Shown here: positions 54,899-64,000 of the stretch, piece by piece
Position numbering within the stretch: the stretch's first letter is position 1
Layout: each line of letters opens with the position of its first letter
Assembly: GCA_963281255.1 (NCBI GenBank)
Contig: OY725489.1
Location: forward strand, 7,006,523-7,070,522
Source: Aphrocallistes beatrix
Taxonomy: Eukaryota > Porifera > Hexactinellida > Sceptrulophora > Aphrocallistidae
Direction of reading: 5' to 3'
Length of the DNA stretch: 64,000 nt
Translations under genes and position numbers: made by a program
The notes under the pieces: generated by a model
Seen by the model: the letters and a program-made list of their open reading frames with translations, nothing else
Database searches by the model: none
What the model was told of the DNA's origin: nothing

Positions 54899-55007
54899 TA
54901 CTATCTATAAGTAGTTATAAATAAATGTACTTTTATATAATTGCTTGTTCCTTTGTAGAATTAATTGATTAGACCTGTTTCATTCTCTTACCTTGAATAG
55001 TTCAATA

Positions 55008-55884
55008 ATGACAACTGCTAATATCCGTGTAGAGTTTGATGAGACTGTGTTTGGTCTAGCTGAGGAGTCAGGCAGAATCTAGTCTGCCTGTATGCATAAG
55101 AGTGGAATGACTCCTGTAGTGACGGTAGGAGGGAAACGGTGTAGTGAAGAAGGAATGTTCAGCATTCCATATGGAGTAGCAGTGGACTATCAGAATGGAA
55201 ACATTTATGTATCAGAAATGGACAACGACAGAGTACAAGTGTTTGATAACAATGGCGTATATTTGTTCAAGTTTGGTGCTAAGATGACTGGTCCTTGTTT
55301 TATTGCTATTTCAGAAAATAGAGTGTTTGTTAGTCAGCGTCCCTCTAATTGTGTGTCAGTTCATGATTTGAACGGAACTCTCATCACACATTGGGGAAAT
55401 ATTGGAGTATCCCGATTGCACTGTCCACGTGGAATTGCAATCAATGAAATGAATGGAGACATCTATGTGTGTGATTCTGTTAATTTTAGAATACAAATGT
55501 TTTCCAAAGACTTACCGTCACAATTTCATTTCGGGCAAGGAATCCTGAAAGCACCTCGTGACATCAAACTAACTAACGAGTTTATTTATGTGCTTAGCTA
55601 CGAAGAACCTTTCCTATTCTCTTTCACTTATGACTTCACTCAAACACAACACTGCTTTCAGTTCTATTTCCAAGTACTTGAATGCTCCTCGTGCATTCGG
55701 TATAGATTGATCTGGTCACTGTATTATATCTGATTTCCGTCAAAATGCTATTGTTATTTTCAATCAACAAGCTGAATTAGTGCACAAAATTACCGATAAT
55801 TTATATGGCCCAAATGGAGTTACACTGGATTCAAAAGGGAGAATCTTAGTTGTCGGGTATACCCACTCTCTTCTCATTTTCTGA
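55008..55884 (+). pseudogene. NHL type B pseudogene 3
   Basis: Start ATG kept. A deletion of about 28 bp in the leader (after GAGTCAGGCAGAATC) shifts the frame, then 55092-55650 is open with blades FSIPYGVAVDYQNGNIYVSE and CPRGIAINEMNGDIYVCD. Near 55650 a one-base loss (CAAACACAACACTG) and then TGA break it again, before the normal C-terminus at 55884. The upstream box has lost its AG (TTCTCTTACC). Confidence 0.85.
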
Positions 55885-56163
55885 TTTCTTCGTTCTCTTC
55901 AATAAATTCTTACTTTTTCATCTAACTTTCCCTCAGCCATTGCTTAACATTTTTTGTTATCTAGCATCTTTTCTATTTCTTTTCTTTCTAATTGTTTGTA
56001 TTTATCATTCCGACATGTTTAGGTATTGCTATATTTTATTGTTTCTACTATTTCTATTACTTTCTTAAATCTTATCAATAGTGCCTAATGTGCATCGATC
56101 ATAGAGACATTTTCTAGAGACTATTTGCTTTATTTATTAAATCATATCAATAATGCGTACGAA

Positions 56164-56556
56164 TCCTTACTATTAAAACTCGATTAATGTATATATATAT
56201 ATATCTGTCTATTGGCTATGGCTCCAGTAAGTTCTGAGCTCAGACGAAAATGTCGACTCATCATAAAATTATGACGTCATTGTCACATTTTTAAAAGTTA
56301 AGCAATACAGTTATTCGAGCATAACTCAGCCATTATAGGAAATAGAAGGCTGAAATTTTAATAGAACCTGTATACTAACATACCTCACATATGATACAAC
56401 TATCATCAAAAAATGATGACTCATCACTTTGTTATGACGTCATCATTTCTCATCAAAAATTTTAAAAATTGATAAATTTGGTGATTTTTCGTGCGACATA
56501 GATCATAACAGTAGGGCATACGTGTTTAGGGATGTTAAGCAAGCGAAGCGCGCTTG
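56164..56556 (+). mobile_element. Helitron-like element, subfamily 1, with known empty sites
   Basis: TCCTTACTATTAAAACTCG (56164) to GAAGCGCGCTTG (56556), 393 bp, most tail hairpins deleted. The paralogous 3' flanks of the type-B copies at 58976/58977 and 61839/61840 lack it and show the joined target ACGTA|TTA, here ACGAA|TTA. Insertion is exactly between A and T, with no duplication. Confidence 0.95.
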
Positions 56557-56677
56557 TTACCATTAATCCTATATTTGTCTCTTTTTAGCATGTTCTTTTA
56601 AATTCATTTTTGTAGTCCATTTGAAAGTCTGGGCTAAATTAACCAATATTTGGCCCCTGTGGGCTGTGGTTGGGTTA

Positions 56678-56947
56678 TTAGATATCTTCACTCCCACACA
56701 GGGCGAATCTACGGACATTTCTAGCCACGCTAAGCAAGTTTAATCGATGTGTAGCATAAGATAAAAATACTAATTTGGAGTTGTTAATCAGAGCTATCCC
56801 TTGTGGTGCATGAAATCCTCCCACATCATCACGATAGTCTCCTAACGTGTGAAGAAGTGTGTATTCTTTTAGGAATATTTTAATCTTATGGTCTGTCCAA
56901 TCGCTAATAGCCAAATTCATGCTTGCGTCCAGACAGAAAACCTCCAC
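56678..56947 (-). pseudogene. NHL type A fragment (C-terminal)
   Basis: MEVFCLDASMNLAISDWTDH and then FHAPQGIALINNSKLVFLSY match the last two blades of the gene at 43195-44121 (YFCIHPIFKNFIISE, HGLALTPNRKLVVFY). N-terminal 200 codons absent. Confidence 0.7.
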
Positions 56948-57189
56948 TTTTATGAGAGTGCTTTACTATTACATGCATAAATGATTAATTTAATTATTCC
57001 ACGAGGTTTGTCTGTTGTGCCCGCTTTTCTTAGTGTCCTTTTTGGGAGATCCCACTCTATAGAAATCGAAATGCATTTGTTTATAATTCTCAGATTCTCC
57101 TAGATAACCCGTTTTATTGATAGTCATATATTCCTTTTCTCTTAGGAAACATATCTATCTCTTAAGAATAATGACTTTTCAATTCCAGA

Positions 57190-57820
57190 TTTAGACAAGC
57201 TTTCAACAGCATAAGAATTTGATGCGTCAAATGCCTACACGCACTTGATAGCTGTTCCACGGGATGTTGCAGCTATAGACATTCCTGAGTAACACTAAAT
57301 CTATCGCAATAGATCTTACAAACGACCAAATTTAAGTTGCTGATGCAAAAGCTGGCATCCGAAGCGTTAGCGTATGCTCAGATACAAGACAGTTCAATGA
57401 GGTTCTTACATTCTGAAATGACCAGTCCTTATCCTTATGGAGTCCTTATGGAATAGCGATCCATCGCGACAGTGACAACATCACATACACACACAAGCAC
57501 TCCATATTCCATTTTAAAAAGTCGAAAAAATCGTTTACTTATTGTGGAGGCAATATAGGTCTGACATTAGACAGTTCGATATGCCTATGCATCTAACTGT
57601 ATCAATGAACGGAGATCTCTTCATCACTGATCATCTACATGATCGTATCCAAATACTGGATAAGGACATGAATTACCAGAGACACATCTCACACCACTCA
57701 ATGATAAGACCCTGTGAATTATACTGACAGCAGAGGAGGTATTTGGACTGAGTTCTGATACTAGAAGTCATAAAATATCCGTGTTTACATACTTCAGGGA
57801 TAACTTGCGCTCTCTAATAA
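57190..57820 (+). pseudogene. NHL type A fragment (middle), broken
   Basis: FDMPMHLTVSMNGDLFITDH followed by IQILDKDMNYQRHISHHSM and RPCEL match the central blades of 43195-44121 (KPRQLSISSDGDVYIADRDN, RPCDVKL). The upstream part (57190-57540) contains several stops. It lies in opposite orientation to 56678-56947. Confidence 0.7.
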
Positions 57821-57893
57821 CTCGTGGTCCTAATTATTTGTTAAAATCAATTTAATATACCAGTTCCTTTCTCTTAGCTTGATTTATTCAATA

Positions 57894-58789
57894 ATGTTAA
57901 CTCTTGATAGCGGTGTAGAGTTTGATGAGACTGTGTTTGGTCAAACTGCGGTGATAAGCAGAATCGTGGTTACTGAGTCTACTGCTGGAGTGTCTAGTCT
58001 GCCTGTACTAGCTCACAAGAGTGAAATGACACCTGTAGTGAGGGTAGGAGGGAAACAGAGTAGTGAAGAAGGAATGTTCAACTATCCAAATGGAATAGCA
58101 GTGGACTACCAAACTGGAAACATTTATGTGTCAAAAATGGACAACGACAGAGTTCAAGTGTTTGATAGCAATGGTATAGGTATTTGTGCATGTTTAGAGA
58201 AAAGTTGAATAATCCTATTAATATAGCTATTTCAGAAAATAGAGTGTTTGTTAGTCAGTATGACTCTAATTATGTGTCAGTTCATGATTTGAACGGAACT
58301 CTCATCACACAGTTAAGAAATATTGGAGAATCCCGATGCACGGTCCATGTGGAATCGCAGTTAATGAAATAAATGGGGACATCTATGTGTCTGATTCTGT
58401 TAATTTTAGAATACAAGTGTTTTACAAAGATTTACCTTAAAATCTCATTTCGGACAAGAAATACTGAAAGCACCTCGTGACATCAAACTAACTAACGAGT
58501 TTATTTATGTGCTTAGCTACGATGAACCTTTCCTATACTCTTTCACTTATGACTTCACTCAAACACAAAACGTTGCTATCAATTCTATTTCCAGACACTT
58601 GAAAGACCCTTTTTTCACTTTCACTTTATTATGTCGGATTACAGACAAAATGCTATTATTATTTTCAATCATCCAGGTGAATTGGTACACACAATTACTG
58701 ATAGTGTATCTAGACCGCATGGAGTCACACTGGACTCAAAAGGGAGAATCCTTGTTGTCGGCTACAACCACTCTCTTCTCATTTTCTGA
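57894..58789 (+). pseudogene. NHL type B pseudogene 4
   Basis: Opens with MLTLDSGVEFDETVFG and the leader VTESTAGVSSLPVLAHKS, then an insertion in AGCAATGGTATAGG (about 58170) shifts the frame. Later blades are readable in other frames (INIAISENRVFVSQYDSNY; LSYDEPFLYSFTYD), with a TAA at about 58439 and a deletion near 58620 in the CIDGSG blade. The upstream TTTCTCTTAG box is intact. Confidence 0.85.
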
Positions 58790-59067
58790 ATCCTTTTTTT
58801 TTCTTCAAACATTTCCTCAGTCATTGCTTAACATTTATTTTTGTTATTTAGCATCTATTACATTTCTTTTCTTTCTATTTGTTTTCATTTTTTGCAATAC
58901 GTTTACGATTGCTATATTCTTCATGCATTCGTCTATTTGCTTTATTTCATTAAATCATAGTAATAATGCGTACGTATTACCATTAATCTTATATTTGTGT
59001 CGTGTTAGCATGTTCCATTAGAATCGTTTTTGTAATGTATTTGAAAGTTTTGATAGCCCACTCCTTC

Positions 59068-59142
59068 TTTTATGAATATTTGAGTGTGCCTTCTTTTGTG
59101 GATATTTGAGTGTGCCTTCTTTTGTGGATATTTTAATGTTAT
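59068..59142. repeat. 26-bp tandem repeat, about three units
   Basis: Unit GATATTTGAGTGTGCCTTC plus TTTTGTG. It sits at the junction with an NHL type A fragment. Confidence 0.75.
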
Positions 59143-59345
59143 AGTCTGTCTAATCGCTAATAATAATATTCTCGCTTGTATCCAGACAGAAAAAGACTGC
59201 AGAAATAACTTCCATTCCGTTTCCACGCGTGATCAAGGAACGTATTTTATCGCCAGAGTAAGAAAATACGTGAACGCAACGAGAGTTCGAGCAGCTTAGC
59301 ACATAGAATCATTCACTGTCAGTTTAACGTGACAGGTATCCTCAA
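59130..59345 (-). pseudogene. NHL type A fragment, third
   Basis: The DNA CACGCGTGATCAAGGAACG, AAATACGTG and GTTTAACGTGACAGG align with 43465-43590 of the intact type A gene (CACGTGTGATTAGAGACCG, AAATACGTGCATGC). GTCTGTCTAATCGCTAATA at 59143 matches 56889 in the other fragment. Reading frame not maintained. Confidence 0.6.
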
Positions 59346-59669
59346 AGAGTAGTGTGAGATGGAGCCCAGTTAACCCAGCTCCACATCCAATACTTGCACA
59401 CGGCGGTTTTCGCGTCTGCCATTCTCTCTCTCCTACATCGCCACTCTGTCGCTCACTATCTTTGCTTTCCACTCCGCTAACGCTAGTATTCCGCATTCTT
59501 AGTTGGTGGCGTTGCTATGGCACATGTGTAGCTATGTGCCCGGTGGGACAACTGCTCTGTGGTTTATGACCAAAATTTGTGGGAAAGGAGCCACTTCTAC
59601 TATCAGCGAGTAATGCTTGTTTGCATTTATTTATTTGTTTTGAGAAATGGTTATTGACTTATTATTGTA
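59346..59669. other. intergenic DNA
   Basis: Somewhat GC-rich; short open frames on both strands without recognisable families. Confidence 0.35.
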
Positions 59670-60210
59670 CAAGCGCGCTTCGCGCTTGCTTGCGCTGCGC
59701 GGCTGGCGGACACTTCGTGTCCGCCGGAGGCTCCCTTCGGTCGCCTGGAGGTGACATTGGTTAATTATAAGGGAGATAACATCTCTAAATATGTCCATCT
59801 TAGTGTTAAAACCGATTTCACTCGAAAAATCACCAAATTTGTCAATTTTAAAATTTTGATGCGTAATGATGACGTCATAACAAAGTGATGAGTCATCATT
59901 TTTTGATGATAGTTTTATGACATGTGAATAATATCAATATACAGATTCTATTAAAATTTCAGCCTTCTATCTCCTATAATGAGTTATGCCCGAATAACTG
60001 TGTTGCTTAACTTTTAAAAATGTGACAATGACGTCATAATTCCATGATGAGTCGACATTTTGCTCTGAACTCAGAACTTACTGGAGCCATAGCCAAAAGA
60101 CTCCCACATGCCAAAAATCAGCCTTCTGCGCCCGGCAGTTTCTTCAATCAATTCGTTACAGATATATATATATATACACATACACAATAATCGAGTTTTA
60201 ATAGTAAGGA
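59670..60210 (-). mobile_element. Helitron-like element, subfamily 1, complete
   Basis: CAAGCGCGCTTCGCGCTTGC at 59670, hairpin GGCGGACACTTCGTGTCCGC, and TTTTAATAGTAAGGA ending 60210; flanks A and T. 541 bp, near-identical to 1448-1996. Confidence 0.9.
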
Positions 60211-60757
60211 TGTATTAGGGTAGTTTGGTCGGGAGGATGTGTAGTGTTCTGTCCGTGCTAGAGATTCTGCGAAATCTGCATATTCGTACGTATTCGTACT
60301 TATATTCGTACTCGCTGAACCTAGCAGGGAAGAACAAGGGGTCACTCGATATGGTTCCTCCAAAATTTGGAGATCGGAATTTTTCAACATTCCTGGCCGT
60401 TGCTAAGAACAGGCAACCAAAAGAATTCTCCAAATATGGTCAATATACATATCAAATTGCTGGAAATTTCGTGCAGGACACGAATTCAACAATCAAAATA
60501 TGATCTGGTATGATTAAAAGAAATTATTGATAGGGGACAATTCCGGCGAATACTATCGGATGTAGTAATTTGGGACAGCTGTCATGGCTGACATAGGCAA
60601 TGTTTCAGGTGGCCCAATATCCAAAAATGTTCATAGTATATCAATGTACCTGTGTACCAATTTTGGTGCTTTTATCACAAAATGCACAATTGTTATAAAT
60701 TTCATGCTATGCCGCACCACTATATACCAGTTCCTTTCTCTTAGCTTGATTTATTCA
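60211..60757. other. 5' flank of NHL copy 2
   Basis: GTAGTTTGGTCGGGAGGATG at 60219 recurs in diverged form at 62455 (dispersed repeat). Close to the gene the family box TTCCTTTCTCTTAGCTTG is at 60731-60748. Confidence 0.45.
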
Positions 60758-61669
60758 ATGGCAACTGCTGATAACCGTGTAGAGATTGATGAGACTGTGT
60801 TTGGTCTAGCTGAGGAGCCAGACAGAATCGTGGTTACTGAGTCTACTGCTGGAGTGTCTAGTCTGCCTGTACTAGCTCACAAGAGTGGAATGACTCCTGT
60901 AGTGAGAGTAGGAGGGAAACTGAGTAGTGAAGGAGGAATGTTCAGCTATCCTTATGGAGTAGCAGTGGACTATCAAACTGGAAATATTTATGTGTCAGAT
61001 CTGGGCAACAATAGAGTCCAAGTGTTTGATAGCAATGGAAGGTATTTGTATAAGTTTGAAGATAAGATGAATAATCCTGATTCCATTGCTATTTCAGAAA
61101 ATAGAGTGTTTGTTAGCCAGTATGACTCTAATTGTGTGTCAGTTCATGATTTGAACGGAACTCTCATCACACTGTTTGGAAGTATTGGAGAATCCCTATT
61201 GCAAGGTCCAACTGGAATCGCAATCAGTGAAATGAATGGAGACATCTATGTGTGTGATTCTGTTAATAATAGAATACAAATGTTTTGCAAAGATTTACCG
61301 TTAAAATCTCAGTTCGGACAAGGAATACTGAAATCATCTTACGACATCAAACTAGCTAACGAGTTTATTTATGTGCTTAGTTGCAATGAACCTTTCCTAT
61401 ACTCTTTCACTTATGACTTCACTCAAACAGACAAGACTGTTATAAATTCTATTTCCAGACACTTGAAAGAGCCTTTTTCATTCTGCATTGATGGATCTGG
61501 TCACTTTATTATATCGGATTATAGTCGAGATGTTATTTGTATTTTCAATCAACAAGGTGAATTAGTGCACACAGTTACTGATAGTATATCTAGACCTTAT
61601 GGAGTAACACTAGATTCAAAGGGGAAAATCTTAGTTGTCGGCTACGACCACACTCTTCTCATTTTCTAA
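60758..61669 (+). CDS. NHL-repeat protein, type B, intact copy 2
   Basis: 303 residues starting MATADNRVEIDETVFG; the in-frame Met at 60584 is rejected because paralogy begins here. Leader VTESTAGVSSLPVLAHKSG (about 27-45), then six NHL-like blades: FSYPYGVAVDYQTGNIYVSD, NPDSIAISENRVFVSQY, GPTGIAISEMNGDIYVCD, SYDIKLANEFIYVLS, FSFCIDGSGHFIISDY and RPYGVTLDSKGKILVV, ending HTLLIF. It shares most residues with 48858-49775; differences are spread and conservative, which suggests that both are under protein-level constraint. No RING/B-box, signal peptide or membrane segment. The upstream polypyrimidine-AG box is intact, as in pseudogene 4, and may be a 5' UTR splice acceptor. Confidence 0.9.
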   Translation: MATADNRVEIDETVFGLAEEPDRIVVTESTAGVSSLPVLAHKSGMTPVVRVGGKLSSEGGMFSYPYGVAVDYQTGNIYVSDLGNNRVQVFDSNGRYLYKFEDKMNNPDSIAISENRVFVSQYDSNCVSVHDLNGTLITLFGSIGESLLQGPTGIAISEMNGDIYVCDSVNNRIQMFCKDLPLKSQFGQGILKSSYDIKLANEFIYVLSCNEPFLYSFTYDFTQTDKTVINSISRHLKEPFSFCIDGSGHFIISDYSRDVICIFNQQGELVHTVTDSISRPYGVTLDSKGKILVVGYDHTLLIF

Positions 61670-63198
61670 TTTCTTCCTTCTCTTAAATGAATTCTTGTTT
61701 TTTCTTCTAACATTCCCTCAGTCATTGCTTATCTTTGTTTTATTAATCTGCATCATTTCAATTTCTTTTCTTTCTATCTGTTTTTCAATATGTTTGCGTA
61801 TTGCTTTATTTCATTAAATCATATCAATAATGCGACGTATTAGCTCTAATCCTATATTTCTGTTGTATTAACATGTTCTTTAAATTGAATTTTGTAGTAT
61901 ATTTGAAACTTTAGAGCTTGGGTAGTGAGGGTATCTTGTTAGTTATATTAGTAGTGCTTTATAATAAGTAGGATGAGTCCGTTCTCATAATTAGTTTGTG
62001 CGCCTAATTGTCTCCGCATCCAATATCTAAAAAAACGGTATGGGCCTAGAATGGTTAATAGTGTTGAGGTGCTTACTTATAATGTACACAAGCAGCTCTC
62101 TGAATACATATCTCAGCCTTACATTCTCAAGGATGGAGATATCTTCCTTCTGTATTGAAATTCCACTCTTCGGTTATAACGAGATTGCCTCAATTATAAA
62201 TTAGTTGTATTATAAATTGTCACATTTCAATGTTCTATTGACTATCATTTGGGTGTAGAACTCTTCTATGATATTTTGAGATTCTAGTATTAACTAACCA
62301 TGGATTAATTAAAACCGTGGTATTTTGAAATATCGTAGTATTGTGAGATTTTTTCGGATACTCAAATGGCCTTGTGCTTCAATCGGTTTGATCTAACTTG
62401 ATAACCACAGCCTTTTTTTTGTGAAATGATTTTAAATTTATTATTATATGAAGGTAGTTTAGTTGGGAAGATATGTATAGTGTTATGTCCGTGCTCAAGT
62501 GAGATCTATTTTGAGTGTAGATGTGACTATAGTTTTCCGCACTTCTATCACTTTCAGTGTTCGTAAGTATTTATTCATAATATATTGTAGTGTCGCACTT
62601 GTACAATGATTTCTATTGTGATAGTGTAGTCCATAGCATTCTATATACTAAGGCAATGGCACTCTATTCAAAATCTGGACCATGGATGGCCATTACCATC
62701 GAACTTTCTAGACAATTAATTTATCAAGTTTTATGATTTTATGATTAAATATGATAAATTCATATACTCCCTACTTAGAAGATATTTTGGAATAATTTTC
62801 CGAAACTGGAATAATTCATTTTCCTGGATATTTGCATCTATGCGTGAAAAATATCAGAATACATCACCTTACAATGACAACATCTTGATTTTTACAACCT
62901 CAGGTTCAGGAAATAGATGAACTGATGTGATTACTTAGAAATAAGCCTGTGAATTTACCAATATGTGTCAACTTCTGTCAAATAAACGTCACTGAATAAA
63001 ATAATTAACCACATTTTGGTCACCCATAATAATTAAAAACGATATTTTTACGATATTTCAAAATGTTCTCAAAATATTGTCACTCACTCAAATCACCTAT
63101 CTGCGCATCGCTTGTCTATTCAACATTCATCTTCACATCACGTCTGCTCTATTCTACCCTATTCTCACTATTACTCGATTCACAGCATACTTTTCAAC
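61670..63198. other. intergenic DNA
   Basis: T-rich NHL 3' flank to about 61900 (including an empty Helitron site at 61839/61840), then AT-rich DNA with a dispersed repeat (62448-62640). No gene. Confidence 0.4.
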
Positions 63199-63782
63199 AT
63201 GGCTCGTCTGGTACCTGGTTCATACTTGCCAACTGTCCCGTTTTGGCGGGGCGTTCCGCTTTTTTCACCCTCCTCTTGACCTCATTTTATCGAGTGTCCC
63301 GCTTTTAAATGAAATTTCCCCATTATGTCCCGGTTTTTTTTCAACGCTGCGTCCCGATTTTATCATGACTCAGGTTGGCATGTATGCTGGTTGTAAGTCA
63401 AACTATTGTGATAAGATGAATCCAACCTGTTTTCTCTTTTCCTGCTGACAATGTAACTCGTGAAAAATGGTTCCGAGCTATACCTCGGCGGAGAGAAGAC
63501 TACGAGATGAACAAACGATTGAGGGTATGTTTGATAATACACTTTAATCACAATAGTCTATTGTAATTTGTTTTTTATTTCAAGGTCTACATACGCCATT
63601 TCCATGAAGAAGACATCGAAATGACCATTCAATTCTCAGATGGATTGAGGATGATTGAGACGGAAAGGAAGAAAGTGGGTCTCAAGAAGGGTGCAGTCCC
63701 TAGCATCTTTCCTAACTGTCATAGTTATCTGACGGACGCTACTGTTAGTTGTCAAAGACTATCACTATATGGCAAGAATTAA
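63199..63782 (+). pseudogene. THAP-type zinc-finger gene, broken by a MITE and a frameshift
   Basis: Exon 1 starts MARLVP (63199), is interrupted after 63220 by a MITE, and resumes at 63393 with GCKSNYCDKMNPTCFLFS. A one-base shift is then needed to reach FPADNVTREKWFRAIPRR. The exon ends at a GTATGT donor (63525). Exon 2 (63585-63782) joins in phase: RLR|VYIRHFHEEDIE, then LKKGAVPSIFPN, a motif that usually follows THAP fingers, and stops at TAA 63780. THAP fingers are C2CH DNA-binding modules of transposases and transcription factors; here the third ligand (VCSRHF pattern) is changed to VYIRHF. Only about 115 codons, so it encodes at most the finger. Two lesions and the altered ligand indicate a dead gene. 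Confidence 0.75.
63221..63386. mobile_element. short MITE in the THAP exon, 6-bp duplication CTGGTT
   Basis: Ends CATACTTGCCAAC and GTTGGCATGTATG, CTGGTT at 63215-63220 and 63387-63392. Interior has GTCCCG(A/C)TTTT repeats in direct order. 166 bp. Confidence 0.85.
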
Positions 63783-64000
63783 AGGAGGATATAAGAAGCA
63801 TATCAGAAAAGTCTTGCGGAATTCAAAGAAACAGAAGCTAAGTTTATATTTCTACTCTTAATTGTATTAATTCTAAATTGCATCTAGTCGAACTCCCTGT
63901 CGGTGGGTTATTTATTGATCAAATTCAACGGTCATCTTTTTTCTTAAGATACAATATCATAATGAAATTTCTACAATCGAACCTTCAATAATTATTAATG
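63783..64000. other. 3' flank of the THAP remnant
   Basis: AT-rich, nothing recognised before the window ends. Confidence 0.4.

Noticed and set aside
1..64000. Bacterial or viral origin of the window
   Set aside because: Spliced exons with GT-AG borders, NHL/NLR/THAP/Pumilio domains and animal-type transposons; no operons or ribosome-binding sites.

Overview
The window is eukaryotic, AT-rich and repeat-dominated, most likely from an early-branching invertebrate animal. Coding pieces are split by GT-AG introns. There is a two-ORF-family NHL beta-propeller cluster, an NLR-type (NACHT/LRR) remnant of the kind expanded in sponges, a THAP-domain remnant, one Pumilio exon, and DNA transposons of at least five superfamilies (Helitron, hAT, Tc1/mariner-pogo, piggyBac, foldback) plus Ty3/gypsy LTR elements. 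A sponge is my best guess from the NLR and NHL sequences, at low confidence. No rRNA, tRNA or CRISPR was found.

Layout. 1-5 kb: Helitron-like elements and MITEs. 5.1-7.8 kb: the first three exons of a secreted subtilisin-fold protein whose Asp and His catalytic positions look lost; its 3' exons are not seen. 7.8-13.9 kb: nested Helitrons, tandem repeats and a hAT remnant. 14.5-16.9 kb: back-to-back broken genes, an ARM-like helical repeat (-) and an NLR/LRR pseudogene (+). 17.7-19.7 kb: decayed Ty3/gypsy pol. 22.4-23.3 kb: a hAT element with an 8-bp target duplication. 24.2-26.95 kb: a cysteine-dioxygenase-like gene (-) whose coding exon carries a 777-bp Helitron. 27-32.6 kb: stacked Helitrons. 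32.9-38.4 kb: a foldback element holding a young, intact Ty3/gypsy element (33556-37898). 38.9-40.0 kb: a second foldback. 43.2-61.7 kb: the NHL cluster, with one intact type-A gene, two intact type-B genes and at least seven broken copies, interrupted by mariner, hAT, Helitron and MITE insertions. 63.2-63.8 kb: a THAP-type gene broken by a MITE and a frameshift.

How it fits together. The most informative result is the Helitron-like family. Its copies start TC and end in a hairpin plus CTTG, sit between A and T without target duplication, and at 56164-56556 the pre-insertion site survives in two paralogous NHL copies. Its 3' terminus carries three consecutive hairpins whose central stem shows compensatory changes between subfamilies. 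One copy lies inside the dioxygenase coding exon, where flanking GT and AG would allow it to be spliced out in frame, so it may be a transposon on its way to being an intron. The intact single-copy-looking genes are few: NHL-A (43195-44121), NHL-B (48858-49775 and 60758-61669), the dioxygenase (if the Helitron is spliced) and the retrotransposon polyprotein.
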